Part shown: piece after piece, positions 52,013 to 62,800 of the stretch
Numbering within the stretch: position 1 is the first letter of the stretch
Layout of the letters: every line of letters starts with the position of its first letter
From: CAVQBJ01 sp963819075
GTDB taxonomy: Bacteria; Actinomycetota; Thermoleophilia; Solirubrobacterales; Solirubrobacteraceae
Direction: 5' to 3'
Length of the DNA stretch: 64,000 nt
Assembly: GCA_963819075.1 (NCBI GenBank)
Contig: CAWFUP010000004.1
Location: 496,001-560,000, forward strand
Made by a program: the position numbers and the translations under genes
The notes under the pieces: model-generated
The model's database searches: none
Told to the model about the DNA's origin: nothing
Seen by the model: the letters and a program-made list of their open reading frames with translations, nothing else

Positions 52013-55000
52013 TAGCGGGACTCCTCGGGGGCCAGGCTCACTTCTCCGTTCGCCGCGGCGCGGTCGCCATTCGCGCCGAAGGCGACCGGCGTCAGGTCCG
52101 CGCTCGGACCCACGCCGTTGCCGTTGACGGCCGCCGCAGCGGCGGTCGCCGCGTCGAGGACGCGCCGGTAGTCGGTCGGCATCACCTTCACGAAGCGCGG
52201 CAGAAGCGCGTCGAACTGCTCGAGCACACGCCGCGCGACCGGCGAGTCGGTGCGCTGCTCGTGCTCGGCGATGAGCGCGCGCAACTCGGCGGCGTCGGTG
52301 TCGTCGATCGGTTCGAAGTCGACCATGCCCATGTTGCAGCGTCCGGCGAAGGCGCCGTCCTCGTCGAGCACGTAGGCGACGCCGCCGCTCATGCCGGCGG
52401 CGAAGTTGCGCCCGGTCGGCCCGAGCACGACGACGCGGCCACCGGTCATGTACTCGCAGCCGTGGTCGCCGACGCCCTCGACGACCGCGTCAGCGCCCGA
52501 GTTGCGCACCGCGAAGCGCTCGCCCGCGAGTCCGCGGAAGAACGCGCGACCCTTGGTCGCGCCGTACAGGAGGGTGTTACCGACGATCACGTTCTCCTCG
52601 GCCACGAAGTGCTCCCCGACCCGCTCGTCGGGTCGGACGGCCACCACTCCGCCGGACAGGCCCTTGCCCGTGTAGTCGTTCGCCTCGCCAAACAGCGTGA
52701 AGGTGACCCCAGGCGCCAGCCAACCACCGAAGCTCTGCCCGGCCGCGCCGCGGAACTCGACGTTGATCGTGTCCGGCGCGAGGCCGTTCGCCCCGCGCGC
52801 CCGCGCGATGTGGCTCGACAGGATGCCGCCGACGCAGCGGTGCACGTTGCGGATCGGCATGGTCAGCGCAACCGGCTCGTCCGTCTCGAGCGCCAGGCGC
52901 GTGCGCTCGACGAGCTCCCAGTCGAGTGCGTCGTCGAGCACGCGCGGCGGCGGCTGGATGCGCCGCAGCGCGGCGCCCTCGGGGACCGGCACCTCGCGCA
53001 ACACGTGCGTGAGGTCGACCCCGCGGGCCTTCCAGTGCTCGATCGCCGCGTCGGCGCGCAGCAGGTCGACGCGGCCGGTGGCCTCGTCGAGCGAGCGCAA
53101 CCCGACCGAGGCGAGCAGCTCGCGCACCTCCTCGGCCACGAAGAAGAAGAAGTTGACGACGTGCTCGGGCGTGCCCTTGAAGCGCTTGCGCAGCTCCGGG
53201 TCCTGCGTGGCGATGCCGACCGGGCATGTGTTCAGGTGGCAGGCGCGCATCATGATGCAGCCGGTGGCGATCAGCGGCGCGGTCGAGAAGCCCATCTCGT
53301 CGGCGCCGAGCAGCGCGGCGATGAGGACGTCGCGGCCGGTCTTCAGCTGGCCGTCGGTCTGCACGATGATCCGCGAGCGCAGATCGTTGAGCAGCAGCGT
53401 CTGCTGGGTCTCGGCGAGGCCGATCTCCCAGGGCACGCCGGCCGCCTGGATCGAGGACAGAGGCGACGCGCCCGTGCCGCCGTCGTGCCCGGCGATGAGC
53501 ACGCGATCGGCGTTTGCCTTCGAGACGCCGGCGGCAACGGTGCCGACGCCGACCTCGGAGACGAGCTTGACCGATACCTGCGCCCGCGGGTTGCCGCAGC
53601 GCAGGTCGTAGATGAGCTGCTTGAGGTCCTCGATCGAGTAGATGTCGTGGTGCGGGGGCGGCGAGATGAGCCCGACGCCCGGCGTGGTGTGGCGGATCGA
53701 GCCGATGTACTCGTCGACCTTGTGGCCGGGCAGCTGGCCGCCCTCGCCGGGCTTGGCGCCCTGGGCCATCTTGATCTGCAGCTCGTCGGCGTTGACGAGG
53801 TAGTGGATCGTCACGCCGAAGCGACCGGACGCGACCTGCTTGATGGCCGAGCGGCGACTGTCGCCGTTCTCGTCGGGGGTGAAGCGAACCGGGTCCTCCC
53901 CGCCCTCGCCGGTGTTCGAGCGCCCGCCGAGCCGGTTCATGGCGATGGCCAGCGTCTCGTGGGCTTCTCGGGAGATGGATCCGAGGCTCATCGCGCCGGT
54001 GCAGAACCGCTTGACGATCTCCGCGGCGGGCTCGACCTCCTCGATCGGGATCGCGGCTCGGTCGTCGCGCAGCTGCAGCAGTCCGCGCAGGGTGGCCTTG
54101 CGCGCGGCGTCCTCGTTGACCTGGCGCGCGTACTCGCGGTACTTCTCGAACGCGGTGCTCCCGCGCGCCGACTCGAGCGCCGCGGCGTCGCCACCCAGGG
54201 CCGCGGCCACGTCGCCGTTGGCGGCGCGCACCGCGTGCTGCACGAGCGCGATCGTCTCGGGGTTCCACATGTGGTGCTCCCCGTCGCGCCGCCAGGCGTA
54301 CACGCCGCCGACCGGGAGCAGCGGGTCGTGCGGCAGCGGGTAGGCGCGGGCGTGGCGCTCGAGCGCCTCCTCGGCGAGCACCTCGACGCTCACGCCGCCT
54401 ATGCGCGAGGCCGTCCCGGTGAAGTGCATGTCGATGAGCGCCTTGTCGAGCCCGACAGCCTCGAAGATCTGCGCGCCGCAGTAGGACTGGATCGTCGAGA
54501 TCCCCATCTTGGAGATCGTCTTGAGCAGGCCCTTGCCGATCGCCTTGACGAGGTTCTGCGCCGCGTCCTGAGGGCTGATGCGCACCATCTCGCCGTCCGC
54601 TTCGGTCTTGGTGATGCGACCGAGGTGGGCGAGCTCGTCGAGCGTCTCGAGCATCACGTACGGGTTGACCGCGCTCGCGCCGTAGCCGATGAGCGTGGCG
54701 AAGTGGTGGACCTCGCGCGGCTCGCCCGATTCGACGATCAGGCCCGCCCGCAGTCGCGTGCCCTCGCGCACGAGGTGGTGGTGCACCGCCGCGACGGCGA
54801 GCAAAGCGGGAATCGGCGCACGCTCGCGGTTGAGCCGCCGGTCGGAGAGGATGATGATGTTGACGTTCGACTCGATCGCGTCGTGCGCCGCGTCGCAGAT
54901 CCGGGCGATCGCCGCGCGCATCCCCTCCGGGCCGTCGGCCACCGGCCAGGTGATGTCGATCGTGTGCGCTGCGAACACGTCGTGCTCGACGTGGCGCAGC

Positions 55001-56730
55001 GTCTCGAGCTCGCGGTTGAGCAGGATCGGCTGGTCGAGCACGAGCTGGTGCGCGTGCTCAGGGGTCTCGTCGAGCAGGTTGCGCTCGCGTCCGACGCTGC
55101 TCGCGAGGCTCATCACGATCTCCTCGCGGATCGGATCGATCGGCGGGTTGGTCACCTGCGCGAACAGCTGCTTGAAGTAGGAGAACAGCGGCGGCGCTTG
55201 GTCGGAGAGCACGGCGAGCGAGAGGTCGTTGCCCATCGAGCCGATCGGCTCGGCGGCGTCGCGCGCCATCGGCTCGATGAGTACGCGCAGATCCTCCTGC
55301 GTGTAGCCGAAGGCCCGCTGCCGGGCACGCAGCGGCTGATCGGAGAGCGTCACCTGGTCCGACGGCGGCAGGTCGCGGAAGTGCACGTTGTTGCGCGCAA
55401 ACCAGCCACCGTAGGGCTGCTGGTTTGCGATCTGGCGCTTAACCTCGCCGTCGTCGATGATCCGCCCCTGCTCGAGGTCGACCAGGAACAGCTTCCCGGG
55501 CTGCAGCCGCCCGAGCCGCTGCACCTGCTCGGGCGGAATCCCGAGCGCGCCCTCCGCGGAGCCGAGCATCCCGGCCTCCGAGCCGAGCACCACGTGGCCA
55601 TCGGTGGTCAGGACCCAGCGGCCCGGTCGCAGGCCATTGCGATCGAGCGTGGCGCCGACAACGCGGCCGTTCGTGAAGGCGACCGAGGCCGGGCCGTCCC
55701 ACGGCTCCATGAGGCAGGAGTGGTAGGCGTAGAACCCCTTGAGGTCCTCCGAGAGGTCCTCGCGGCCGCGGTAGGACTCGGGGATCATCATCATCACCGC
55801 ATGGGGCAGCGAGCGGCCGGCGAGCATGAGCAGCTCGAGCACGTTGTCGAACGTCGCCGAGTCCGAGCCGCCGGGCCGCACGATCGGCAGGATCTTCGGC
55901 AGGTCGCGACCGAACAGCTCGGAGGCGAGCTCGCTCTCGCGCGCCCGCATCCAGTTGATGTTGCCCATCACGGTGTTGATCTCGCCGTTGTGACAGATCA
56001 CGCGGTAGGGATGCGCGAGCTCCCAGCTCGGGAACGTATTCGTCGAGAATCGCGAGTGCACGAGTGCCAGCGCGCTCTTGACCCGCTCGTCGGCCAGGTC
56101 GGGGTAGAAGCCGGCGAGCTGGTGGCTGATGAGCATGCCCTTGTAGTTGAGCGTGCGCGAGGAGCTCGACGCCACGTACAGGCTCGGGCCGGCCGCGATC
56201 TCGCAGATGCGCCGGATGACGTACAGCTTGCGCTCGAAGGCGTCCTGATCGCTGGCGTAGTCGCCCTCCGCGCCGACGAACAGCTGGCGGATGAACGGCC
56301 GCGACTGGTTGGCCGTGTCGCCGACGTAGGCGGGATCGACCGGCACGTCGCGCCAGCCGAGCACGCGCTGGCCCTCGACGCGGACATTCAGCTCGAGCAG
56401 GTCCTCGAGCTTGCGGCGCGCGAGGTCGTTGGTGGGCAGGAAGCAGGCGAGCACCCCGTATTGCCCTGCGGCCGGCAGCTCGAAGTCGACGACCGCGCGC
56501 AGCAACTCGTCGGGCAGCTGCATGAGGATCCCCGCGCCGTCGCCGGTGCGGGGATCGGCGCCCGCGGCGCCGCGATGCTCGAGGTTCTCCAGCGCCGTGA
56601 TCGCGCGACGCACGACCTCATGCGTCGGGGTGTTGTCCAGGCGCGCGACCATGCCCACACCGCACGCGTCGTGCTCGAAGCGGGGGTCGTAGAGGCCAAC
56701 GGCCCGAGGAGGCTGGATGTGCGTTTTCAT
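52012..56730 (-). CDS. gltB: glutamate synthase large subunit
   Basis: A 1572-residue GOGAT alpha subunit, full length. A 22-residue propeptide precedes Cys23 (FEHDACGVGMVARL), the class II amidotransferase nucleophile. The FMN barrel carries GEGGEDPVRF and AKPGEGGQLPGHKVDEYIGS. The [3Fe-4S] cysteines are in CIMMRACHLNTCPVGI, and the C-terminal beta-helix includes FGGWLAPGVTFTLFGEANDY. The start at 56730 is chosen by the propeptide rule; the frame is open upstream to 56997, but that part is not similar to GltB. Upstream of gltD, same operon. It fixes ammonia together with glutamine synthetase, which is not in the window. Confidence 0.97.
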
Positions 56731-57081
56731 GGCAGTGCGGTGGGCGGTGTCACCACAGCGAGACCCCTGTCCCGCGGGGCACGCCCCTGTGGTCAGGCAG
56801 GCACGTGAGGCGGAGCCTTGAAGCGTATCAGCGCATGGGCCCAACGAGGGGACCGGGCGCGGCGATTTCGAGCGCCGGCGACGCGCCTCGGATCGCCGCG
56901 CGGGGACAGGACTCGACCCGCGCGCATTGCGTATTGTGTCGCGTCTGGCGCACGACACGTCGACGGCGCGACGTGTGGCCGCGATCAGGCCTGGCACCGG
57001 CTTTCAGTGCGTGAAATACGGCGCTGCCGGGCACCATCAACAGCAGCACACCGTCGAAGGATCGCCCGAGGGAGACACCCA
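56731..57081. other. divergent intergenic region between gltB and the anti-sigma gene
   Basis: This 351-bp gap holds no convincing gene. On the gltB side there is a structured stretch: CCACAG (56753-56758) pairs with CTGTGG (56787-56792) around GC-rich inner pairs, plus GGTGTCACC at 56746-56754, so the gltB leader may fold. An AT-richer pocket (56924-56943, ATTGCGTATTGTGTCGCG) contains -10-like words on both strands and probably holds divergent promoters. I could not place full promoters. Confidence 0.35.
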
Positions 57082-57486
57082 TTGGCCGACATCGAGCTCA
57101 TGCTCCGAGCCCGAGCGGAGAACGTGGCCGTCGTCCGCCACGCGCTTGGCGCGCTCGGGGACACCGGAGCGCTCGACGACCAGACGCTCGCCGATGTCCG
57201 CCTCGCCGTCAGCGAGGCGTGCGCGAACGTCGTCGTGCACGCCTATCCGCAGCGCGCCGACGGCCCACTGCACGTGGACGTCGCGCTCGGCGAGGAGCGG
57301 CTCACCGTGACCGTGCGCGATCACGGGGAGAGCGACCACGTCGACCAGAACAGCACCGGGCTCGGACTCGCGCTCATCGCCGCGCTCGCCGAGACGGTCC
57401 AGATTGACCGCGCCAAGCAGGACGGCACGGCGGTGCGCATGACGTTCGCGCTGCCGCGCACCGGCTCGCCGGAGGCCGCGACGTGA
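57082..57486 (+). CDS. RsbW-like anti-sigma factor/serine kinase (HATPase_c)
   Basis: A 134-residue ATPase-fold protein: N-box LADVRLAVSEACANVVVHAY, then VRDHGESDHV and the G-box STGLGLALIAALAETV. This is the compact RsbW/SpoIIAB shape used to hold SigB/SigF-type sigma factors. The start is TTG at 57082 with GAGGGAG before it; ATG or GTG starts upstream lie in unlike sequence. A sigma factor of the right family is encoded 1.4 kb away on the other strand, a plausible partner. The next gene overlaps by 4 bases. Confidence 0.85.
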   Translation: MADIELMLRARAENVAVVRHALGALGDTGALDDQTLADVRLAVSEACANVVVHAYPQRADGPLHVDVALGEERLTVTVRDHGESDHVDQNSTGLGLALIAALAETVQIDRAKQDGTAVRMTFALPRTGSPEAAT

Positions 57487-57932
57487 TCGCCGACGGAGCC
57501 GCGAGCGAGCCGGGCGAGGCCACGAACGAGGCGACGCTGCGCATGGTCGTCGGACCGCTCGCCGGCCCGACGATCTGCCGGCTCGTGTCGATCCTCATCG
57601 GCCGTGCACGCTGCCCGCTCGACCGCCTCGACGACGCCATGCTCGTCTGCGACGCGATCGTCGACCACGCGCCCGCCCATCTCGCCGGCGGCCAGCTCGG
57701 CGTCGCCGTCGCCGTCAGCGACTCCAGCCTCGAATTGCGCGTCGGGCCACTGGCCGAGCGCGGCGCTGAGGCGGTCCTCGCCGACGCCACGATCCCGGGG
57801 ATCGGTAACGTCCTGACGCAGGTGAGCGACCGCGTCGACGTGCGCGCCGTGCCCGGCGGCGAGGAGCTCGTCATCGGCCTGGACTTCGACGGCGCCGGCC
57901 GACCGAGCGGGCCGGTCGGGCTGTCGCTCTAG
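57483..57932 (+). CDS. unknown ATP-binding-fold-like partner of the anti-sigma gene
   Basis: A 149-residue protein translated with the anti-sigma factor (GTGA overlap). It contains DDAMLVCDAIVDHAPAHLAGG, then LGVAVAVSDSSLELRVGPLA, a helix-strand-strand layout like a second, degenerate HATPase or STAS-like module. It lacks the N-box and G-box of a true kinase. I suggest a regulator of the partner switch, but the family is not recognised. Its TAG stop shares CTAG with the ku stop. Confidence 0.6.
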   Translation: MIADGAASEPGEATNEATLRMVVGPLAGPTICRLVSILIGRARCPLDRLDDAMLVCDAIVDHAPAHLAGGQLGVAVAVSDSSLELRVGPLAERGAEAVLADATIPGIGNVLTQVSDRVDVRAVPGGEELVIGLDFDGAGRPSGPVGLSL

Positions 57933-58813
57933 CCCTTGCGCTTGGAGGCCGCGCCGGCCTTCGGCGGCTTCGCGGCGCCGTCGCCGTCGCCGTTGGTCGC
58001 GGCCGCGCGGCGGCGTTTGGCGGGGGTGCCGCTCGCCGCGCGCACCTGGTCGAGACTGGCCTGCAGCGCGCTCATCAGGTCCGGAGCGGCGGTGGGCTGC
58101 TCCGGGGGCGGCTGGACGCTGATCTCCTCGCCCTGCGCCTTGCGCTCGATCATCTCCATGACCGCCTCGCGGTAGGTGTCGTGGTACTTGGCCGGCTCGA
58201 AGGGCGCGGCGAGGGACTCGACGAGCTGGCGGGCGATCTGCAGCTCGCGTTCGTTCGTCGCCACCTCGGCATCGGGCAGCTCCTCGAGGCGATCCGCGGG
58301 CACGACCTCGTCGGCGAAGTTCATGGTCGCCATCGCGAGCACGTCGTCCATCGGTCGGATGGCCACGAGCTGCTCCTTGGAGCGCAGCACGACGCGGGCG
58401 ATCGCCACCTTGTCCGACGCACGCATCGCATCGAGGAGCAGCCGGTAGGGCTTCGCTCCGCCTGCGCCGGGCACGAGGTAGTACGGATGGTCGTAGTAGA
58501 TCGGATCGATCTCCGAGAGCTCGACGAAATCCTCGATCTCGATCGTGCGCGACTTCTGCGGCTCGATCGACGCGAGCTCCTCGGGCGTGATCACGACGTA
58601 GCGGTCCGGAGCGATCTCATAGCCCTTGACGATCTCGTCGTAGGCGACCTCCTCGCCATCGGCCGGGCAGACACGCTTCTGCTGGATGCGCACACCGTCG
58701 GCAGCGTGCAGCTGGTGGAAGCGCACGGTCTTCGACGACACCGCGCTGTAGAGCTTCACGGGGACGCTCACGAGCCCGAAGCTGATGGCGCCGGTCCAGA
58801 TCGATCGGGGCAT
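57929..58813 (-). CDS. ku: DNA end-binding protein Ku
   Basis: A 294-residue bacterial Ku, the end-binding protein of non-homologous end joining. Signatures: MPRSIWTGAISFGLVSVPVK, KRVCPADGEEVAYDEIVKGY, and MNFADEVVPADRLEELPDAE. The C-terminal tail is basic and disordered (Lys/Arg/Ala-rich, ending ASKRKG), as in other Ku proteins that bind DNA through this tail. LigD is not in the window. The start at 58813 matches the family. A -10-like TAACAC lies about 10 nt before the ATG. It lies 83 bp after the sigma gene on the same strand, so the sigma factor may control or share its transcript. Confidence 0.95.
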   Translation of the reverse strand: MPRSIWTGAISFGLVSVPVKLYSAVSSKTVRFHQLHAADGVRIQQKRVCPADGEEVAYDEIVKGYEIAPDRYVVITPEELASIEPQKSRTIEIEDFVELSEIDPIYYDHPYYLVPGAGGAKPYRLLLDAMRASDKVAIARVVLRSKEQLVAIRPMDDVLAMATMNFADEVVPADRLEELPDAEVATNERELQIARQLVESLAAPFEPAKYHDTYREAVMEMIERKAQGEEISVQPPPEQPTAAPDLMSALQASLDQVRAASGTPAKRRRAAATNGDGDGAAKPPKAGAASKRKG

Positions 58814-58896
58814 GCCGACAAGTGTTACCCGATGCGGCGCCCGAGTACGAGTGCGCATGCCTTCTTGCGATCGCTGCGGCGCGGCGCAGCGCCCCC

Positions 58897-59694
58897 TCAA
58901 CGTTCGTCGCTGGCGGCCCGCAGGCGGGCGAGCGCCTGGCGGATCATGCGCGAGACCTGCATCTGCGAGACGCCGATCCGCTCTCCGATCTCGGCCTGGG
59001 TGAGGTCCTCGGCGAAGCGCAGGCGCAAGACGAGTCGCTCGCGCTTGGACACCCGCGCGAGCAGCGGCTGGAGCGTCGCGCGCGTCTCCGCGCTGTCGAA
59101 CCCGTCCTCCTCGACCCCGAGCGAGTCGGCGAGGCTGTGCTCGTCCTCGGAGTCCGACCCGCCCCGCGGCGCATCGAGCGAGCCGGCGCGGTAAGCGCCG
59201 GCGGCGGCGAGTGCCTCGAGCACGTGCTCCTCGGAGCTGGCGAGCTCGGCGGCGATCTCGGGCACGGTCGGCTGCCGGCGCAGGTCGACGGCGAGGCGGG
59301 CGACCGCGCGATCGGTGCGCAGGACCATCTCCTGTAGCTCGCGCGGGACGCGCAGCGACCATGTGCGGTCCCGGAAGTGGCGCTTGAGCTCGCCGACGAT
59401 CGTCGGCACGGCATAGCTGCTGAAGGCCACCTCGCGGCTCGTGTCGAAGCGGTCGACGGCCTTCAGCAGCCCGAGCGAGGCGACCTGGATGAGGTCGTCG
59501 AGCGGCTCGTCGGCGCGCTGGTAGCGACGCGCCAGCTGGCTCGCGAGCGGGAGGTAGCGCTCGACGAGCTGCTCACGTGCCGCAGCGTCGCCGTCGTCGT
59601 GGGCGCGGACGAGCAGCGCGGCGTCGGACTGGCTCGCCGGCGAGGGCGATGACGACGAGTCGCGGGCGGATGCACCTGGACCCCGGTGCGGCAC
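58897..59694 (-). CDS. SigB/SigF/SigG-family RNA polymerase sigma factor
   Basis: A 265-residue group 3 sigma factor. Region 2 is YLPLASQLARRYQRADEPLD and LIQVASLGLLKAVDRFD; the segment AFSSYAVPTIVGELKRHFRD is the hallmark of the SigB/SigF branch. Region 4 is RERLVLRLRFAEDLTQAEIG and ISQ-type helix ERIGVSQMQVSRMIRQAL. The GTG at 59694 is preceded by AAGGAG 6-7 nt upstream, which fixes the start; upstream frame to 59952 is unlike a sigma. It acts with the anti-sigma gene at 57082 as a likely stress partner switch. Confidence 0.92.
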   Translation of the reverse strand: MPHRGPGASARDSSSSPSPASQSDAALLVRAHDDGDAAAREQLVERYLPLASQLARRYQRADEPLDDLIQVASLGLLKAVDRFDTSREVAFSSYAVPTIVGELKRHFRDRTWSLRVPRELQEMVLRTDRAVARLAVDLRRQPTVPEIAAELASSEEHVLEALAAAGAYRAGSLDAPRGGSDSEDEHSLADSLGVEEDGFDSAETRATLQPLLARVSKRERLVLRLRFAEDLTQAEIGERIGVSQMQVSRMIRQALARLRAASDER

Positions 59695-59852
59695 TCGAGC
59701 TCCTTCATTCCGATCCGCGCGTACGCGGAAGTCGACTCCAACGGTACGACTCAGGGACGGTCCCGCCCGATGCTGTCGTGCCCCCGGCCCCGCGCATCGG
59801 CCCCCGATCTTGCCATGATAGGGGCGTCCCCGCGCCGCGCGCCGGACGGCGC

Positions 59853-62800
59853 TCACGTCCGCGTCGCACCCGTCTGGCCACCCGGTGTGGGGGCCAGCGT
59901 CACGCTCGGCGGATAACGGCACAAGGCCCGCCGACCGGGACAGCTGAGACACAGGTCACGACCCGGACGCTCGCTCACAGGATAGAGCCCTTCCGTGACG
60001 GCCGCGACCCGTTCGCAGAGCTCGCCGGTCAGGCGCTCATCGTCGCGCGCGGCGTAGCGGACGCTGACCGGCTCGGCCGGGCGCTGCAGGTACCAGTGCA
60101 CGACGTCGACCTCGAGCGCGCCCCCGCGCAGGGCGGCGAGGGCGTAGACGCGGCGCTGGATCCCGTACTCGCGCTCGGTCAGCGCCGCCAGGTCGGCATC
60201 GCCGACGCGATCGCTCTTATAGTCGACGATCAGGGCGCCGCCGCCCATCTCGTGGGCGATGAGATCGACGATCCCGGTCAGCAGGGGACGATCGGCGCCG
60301 AGCGAGAACGCGAACCGGTGCTCGCGCCGGGTTCGCGGGGCCGACGCGAGGCGCGCACCGAGCTCGGTGTCGGCGACGGCGACCACGAGGCGGGCGATCT
60401 CGTCGACCTCCCGGAGCGTCGGTCGCACACCGAGCTCGGCCGCCAGGGCCATCACGGCCTCGTCGGCCGGCGTCCGGGGCGCCCGGAAGTCGAGCGTCTC
60501 CAACAGCCGGTGCACGAGCGAGCCGCGCACGCGTGCCGGCAGTCCCTCGTCGCGGTCGGTGTGGCGCAGCGTGGCCGGGAGGCGCTCGTCCGGCGGCAGC
60601 CCGAGCACGCGCTCGAGGTAGTAGCGGTAGCCGCAGCGCTCGAACTCGGCCAGGGCGGTATAGCTGAGCGCATCTGGGCCGGCTCCGGGCGCCGGTGGCG
60701 CCTCGGCGCCGCCCGTGCTGCGCTCGGCGGCGAGCAGCCGCTCGCTCGCGCGCGCGGACGCCGGCGCCGGCTGACCGGCCGGCGCGACCGCTCGGAGCAC
60801 GGTGCCGACCGTGCCCGGGGCGTTGTAGCGGCAGCGCACGGCCACGTGCGGAGCGGCGGGCGGGTGCAGCACCGTCACCGGCTCGTCGACGCTGAGCGCG
60901 TCGGGCAGGTCCTCGGCGACGCCCGGTCCGAGCCAGCCGAGCGCGGGGGCGCCCGGCCTCGGCTGCGGCCAACGCTCGGGGTTGACCGCCCCGCTCAGCA
61001 GCAGGCGCTCGCGCGCCCGCGTCATCGCGACGTAGAGGATGCGCCGCTCCTCCTCGGCCTCGGCCGCAAGCCGCTCGTCGCGCAGCGACGCGAAGGCGAG
61101 CGCCGGCACGCCCGGCGCGCTGTCGAGGCTCGCCAGGCGCAGACCGACCCGATCGCCGTCGACGAGCAGATCGGGGGGGTCGGCCCGGCCCTGGCGGCCG
61201 AGGTCGGCGATCGCCACGACGTCGAACTCGAGCCCCTTGGCCGCGTGGATGGTCATGACGCGTACGGCGTCGCTGTCGGCGTCGGCGACCGGGGCATCAC
61301 CCTCGCGGACCGCGCCCGCACGACGGCGCTCGGCCTGCTCGAGGAAGCCGCGCAGACCGCCGCCCTCGCCGCGTTCGTACTCCCGTGCGAGGCGCAGGAG
61401 CTTGTGCACGTTGGCCAGCCGCCGCTCGGGGAACGGGAGTCCGAGCAGATGACCGTCATAGCCGGTCTCGGCCAGCGCCCGGCGCACGAGCACGTCGATC
61501 GGGCGCCGCGCCGCGAGCCGGCGCTCGGGCCGCACGAAGGCCAGGAAGGCACGACACGCGTCGGCGTCGGCATCGGCGAACGAGCGCCGGGTGGCCTCGA
61601 GCTCGTCGTCACGCTCGCCGGGCGAGGCCCCGAACAGGCGCGTGAGTCCGGTCCACGCCCGACTGGACCCGCGCGCGCGGGCGATCAGCGCGAGGGCGTC
61701 GGCGGAGACCCCGACGAGCGGCGAGCCGAGCGTCCCGTACAGCGCGACGTCGTCGAGCGGGTTGGCGAGGGTGTGCAGGTAGGCCAGGCAGTCGAGCACC
61801 TCGGGCGCCGACCAGTAGCCGCCCCCGTCGGCGATCAGCGTCGACACGCCGGCGTCCTCGAGCGCGCGTGCGAAGACCGGCACGTCGCCGGTCGCCCGCA
61901 GCAGGACGGCGAACTCGCCGGGCGGCGCGACGCCGTCGCGCAGCAGATCCGCGATCCGCTGCGCCAGCAGCCGCGCCTCGGCCTGGCGCCAACGCGCGGC
62001 CGTCGGCAGCGCCCCGGCGGGATCGACGCGCGGATCCTCCCAGCCGCGCTGATCGGTGATGAGCAGCTCGACGATCGGTTCCTCGGCCGCGTCGCTCGCG
62101 GCTCCGGGGTGCTCGCGTCCGGCGACGAGCGGCGTGAAGGTCGGGCCGAAGAGCGGCGCGAAGACGGCGTTCACCGCCTCGAGCAGCTGCGGACGTCCGC
62201 GGAAGTTGTGGGCGAGCTCGAGCGTCGCCTCCCGCGCGGCGAGCTCCGCGCGGCGCGTCCGGAACAGCCCGACGTCGGCGTGGCGGAACCCGTAGATCGA
62301 TTGGAACTCGTCACCGACGGTGAACAGGTTGTCGCGCTCGAGCGCGGCGAGGATCCGCATCTGGCGCGGGTTGGTGTCCTGGAATTCGTCGATCATCACG
62401 AGCTCGAAGCGCTCGGACCAGACGCCCCGCAGTGCGCGGTCGCCGTCGAGCAGCCGACTGGCCTCGATCTCCAGGTCGTCGAAGTCGAGCATGCCGAGCT
62501 CGCGCTTGGCCCGCGCATACGCGGTGTCGTAGCGCTCGAGGAGCTCGCCGAGCAGATCCACCGCCGCGAGCGCGTGGTGATCGGCGCAGGCCTGCGCATA
62601 CGCCTCCTGCGCCGCGCGGTAGGTCTCGCAGGCCGCGCCGGCGAGGCTCCCGTTGCGAGCCGGCAGCGCGGCCGCGGCGCACGCGCCGGGCAGGGGCGGG
62701 TCGCCGACCAGGGCCAGCTCGTCCGCGCGCTGCAGTGCGGCCAGCGCCCGCTCGGTCGCGGCCGCGACCGGCGCGCCGCCGGCGGCCGCGAGGATCTCCT

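Noticed and set aside
52261..56808. A 1515-codon open frame antisense to gltB
   Set aside because: It is the mirror of a long GC-rich gene. The gltB strand carries every catalytic motif, while the antisense product is Arg/Ala/Val-rich with no domain.
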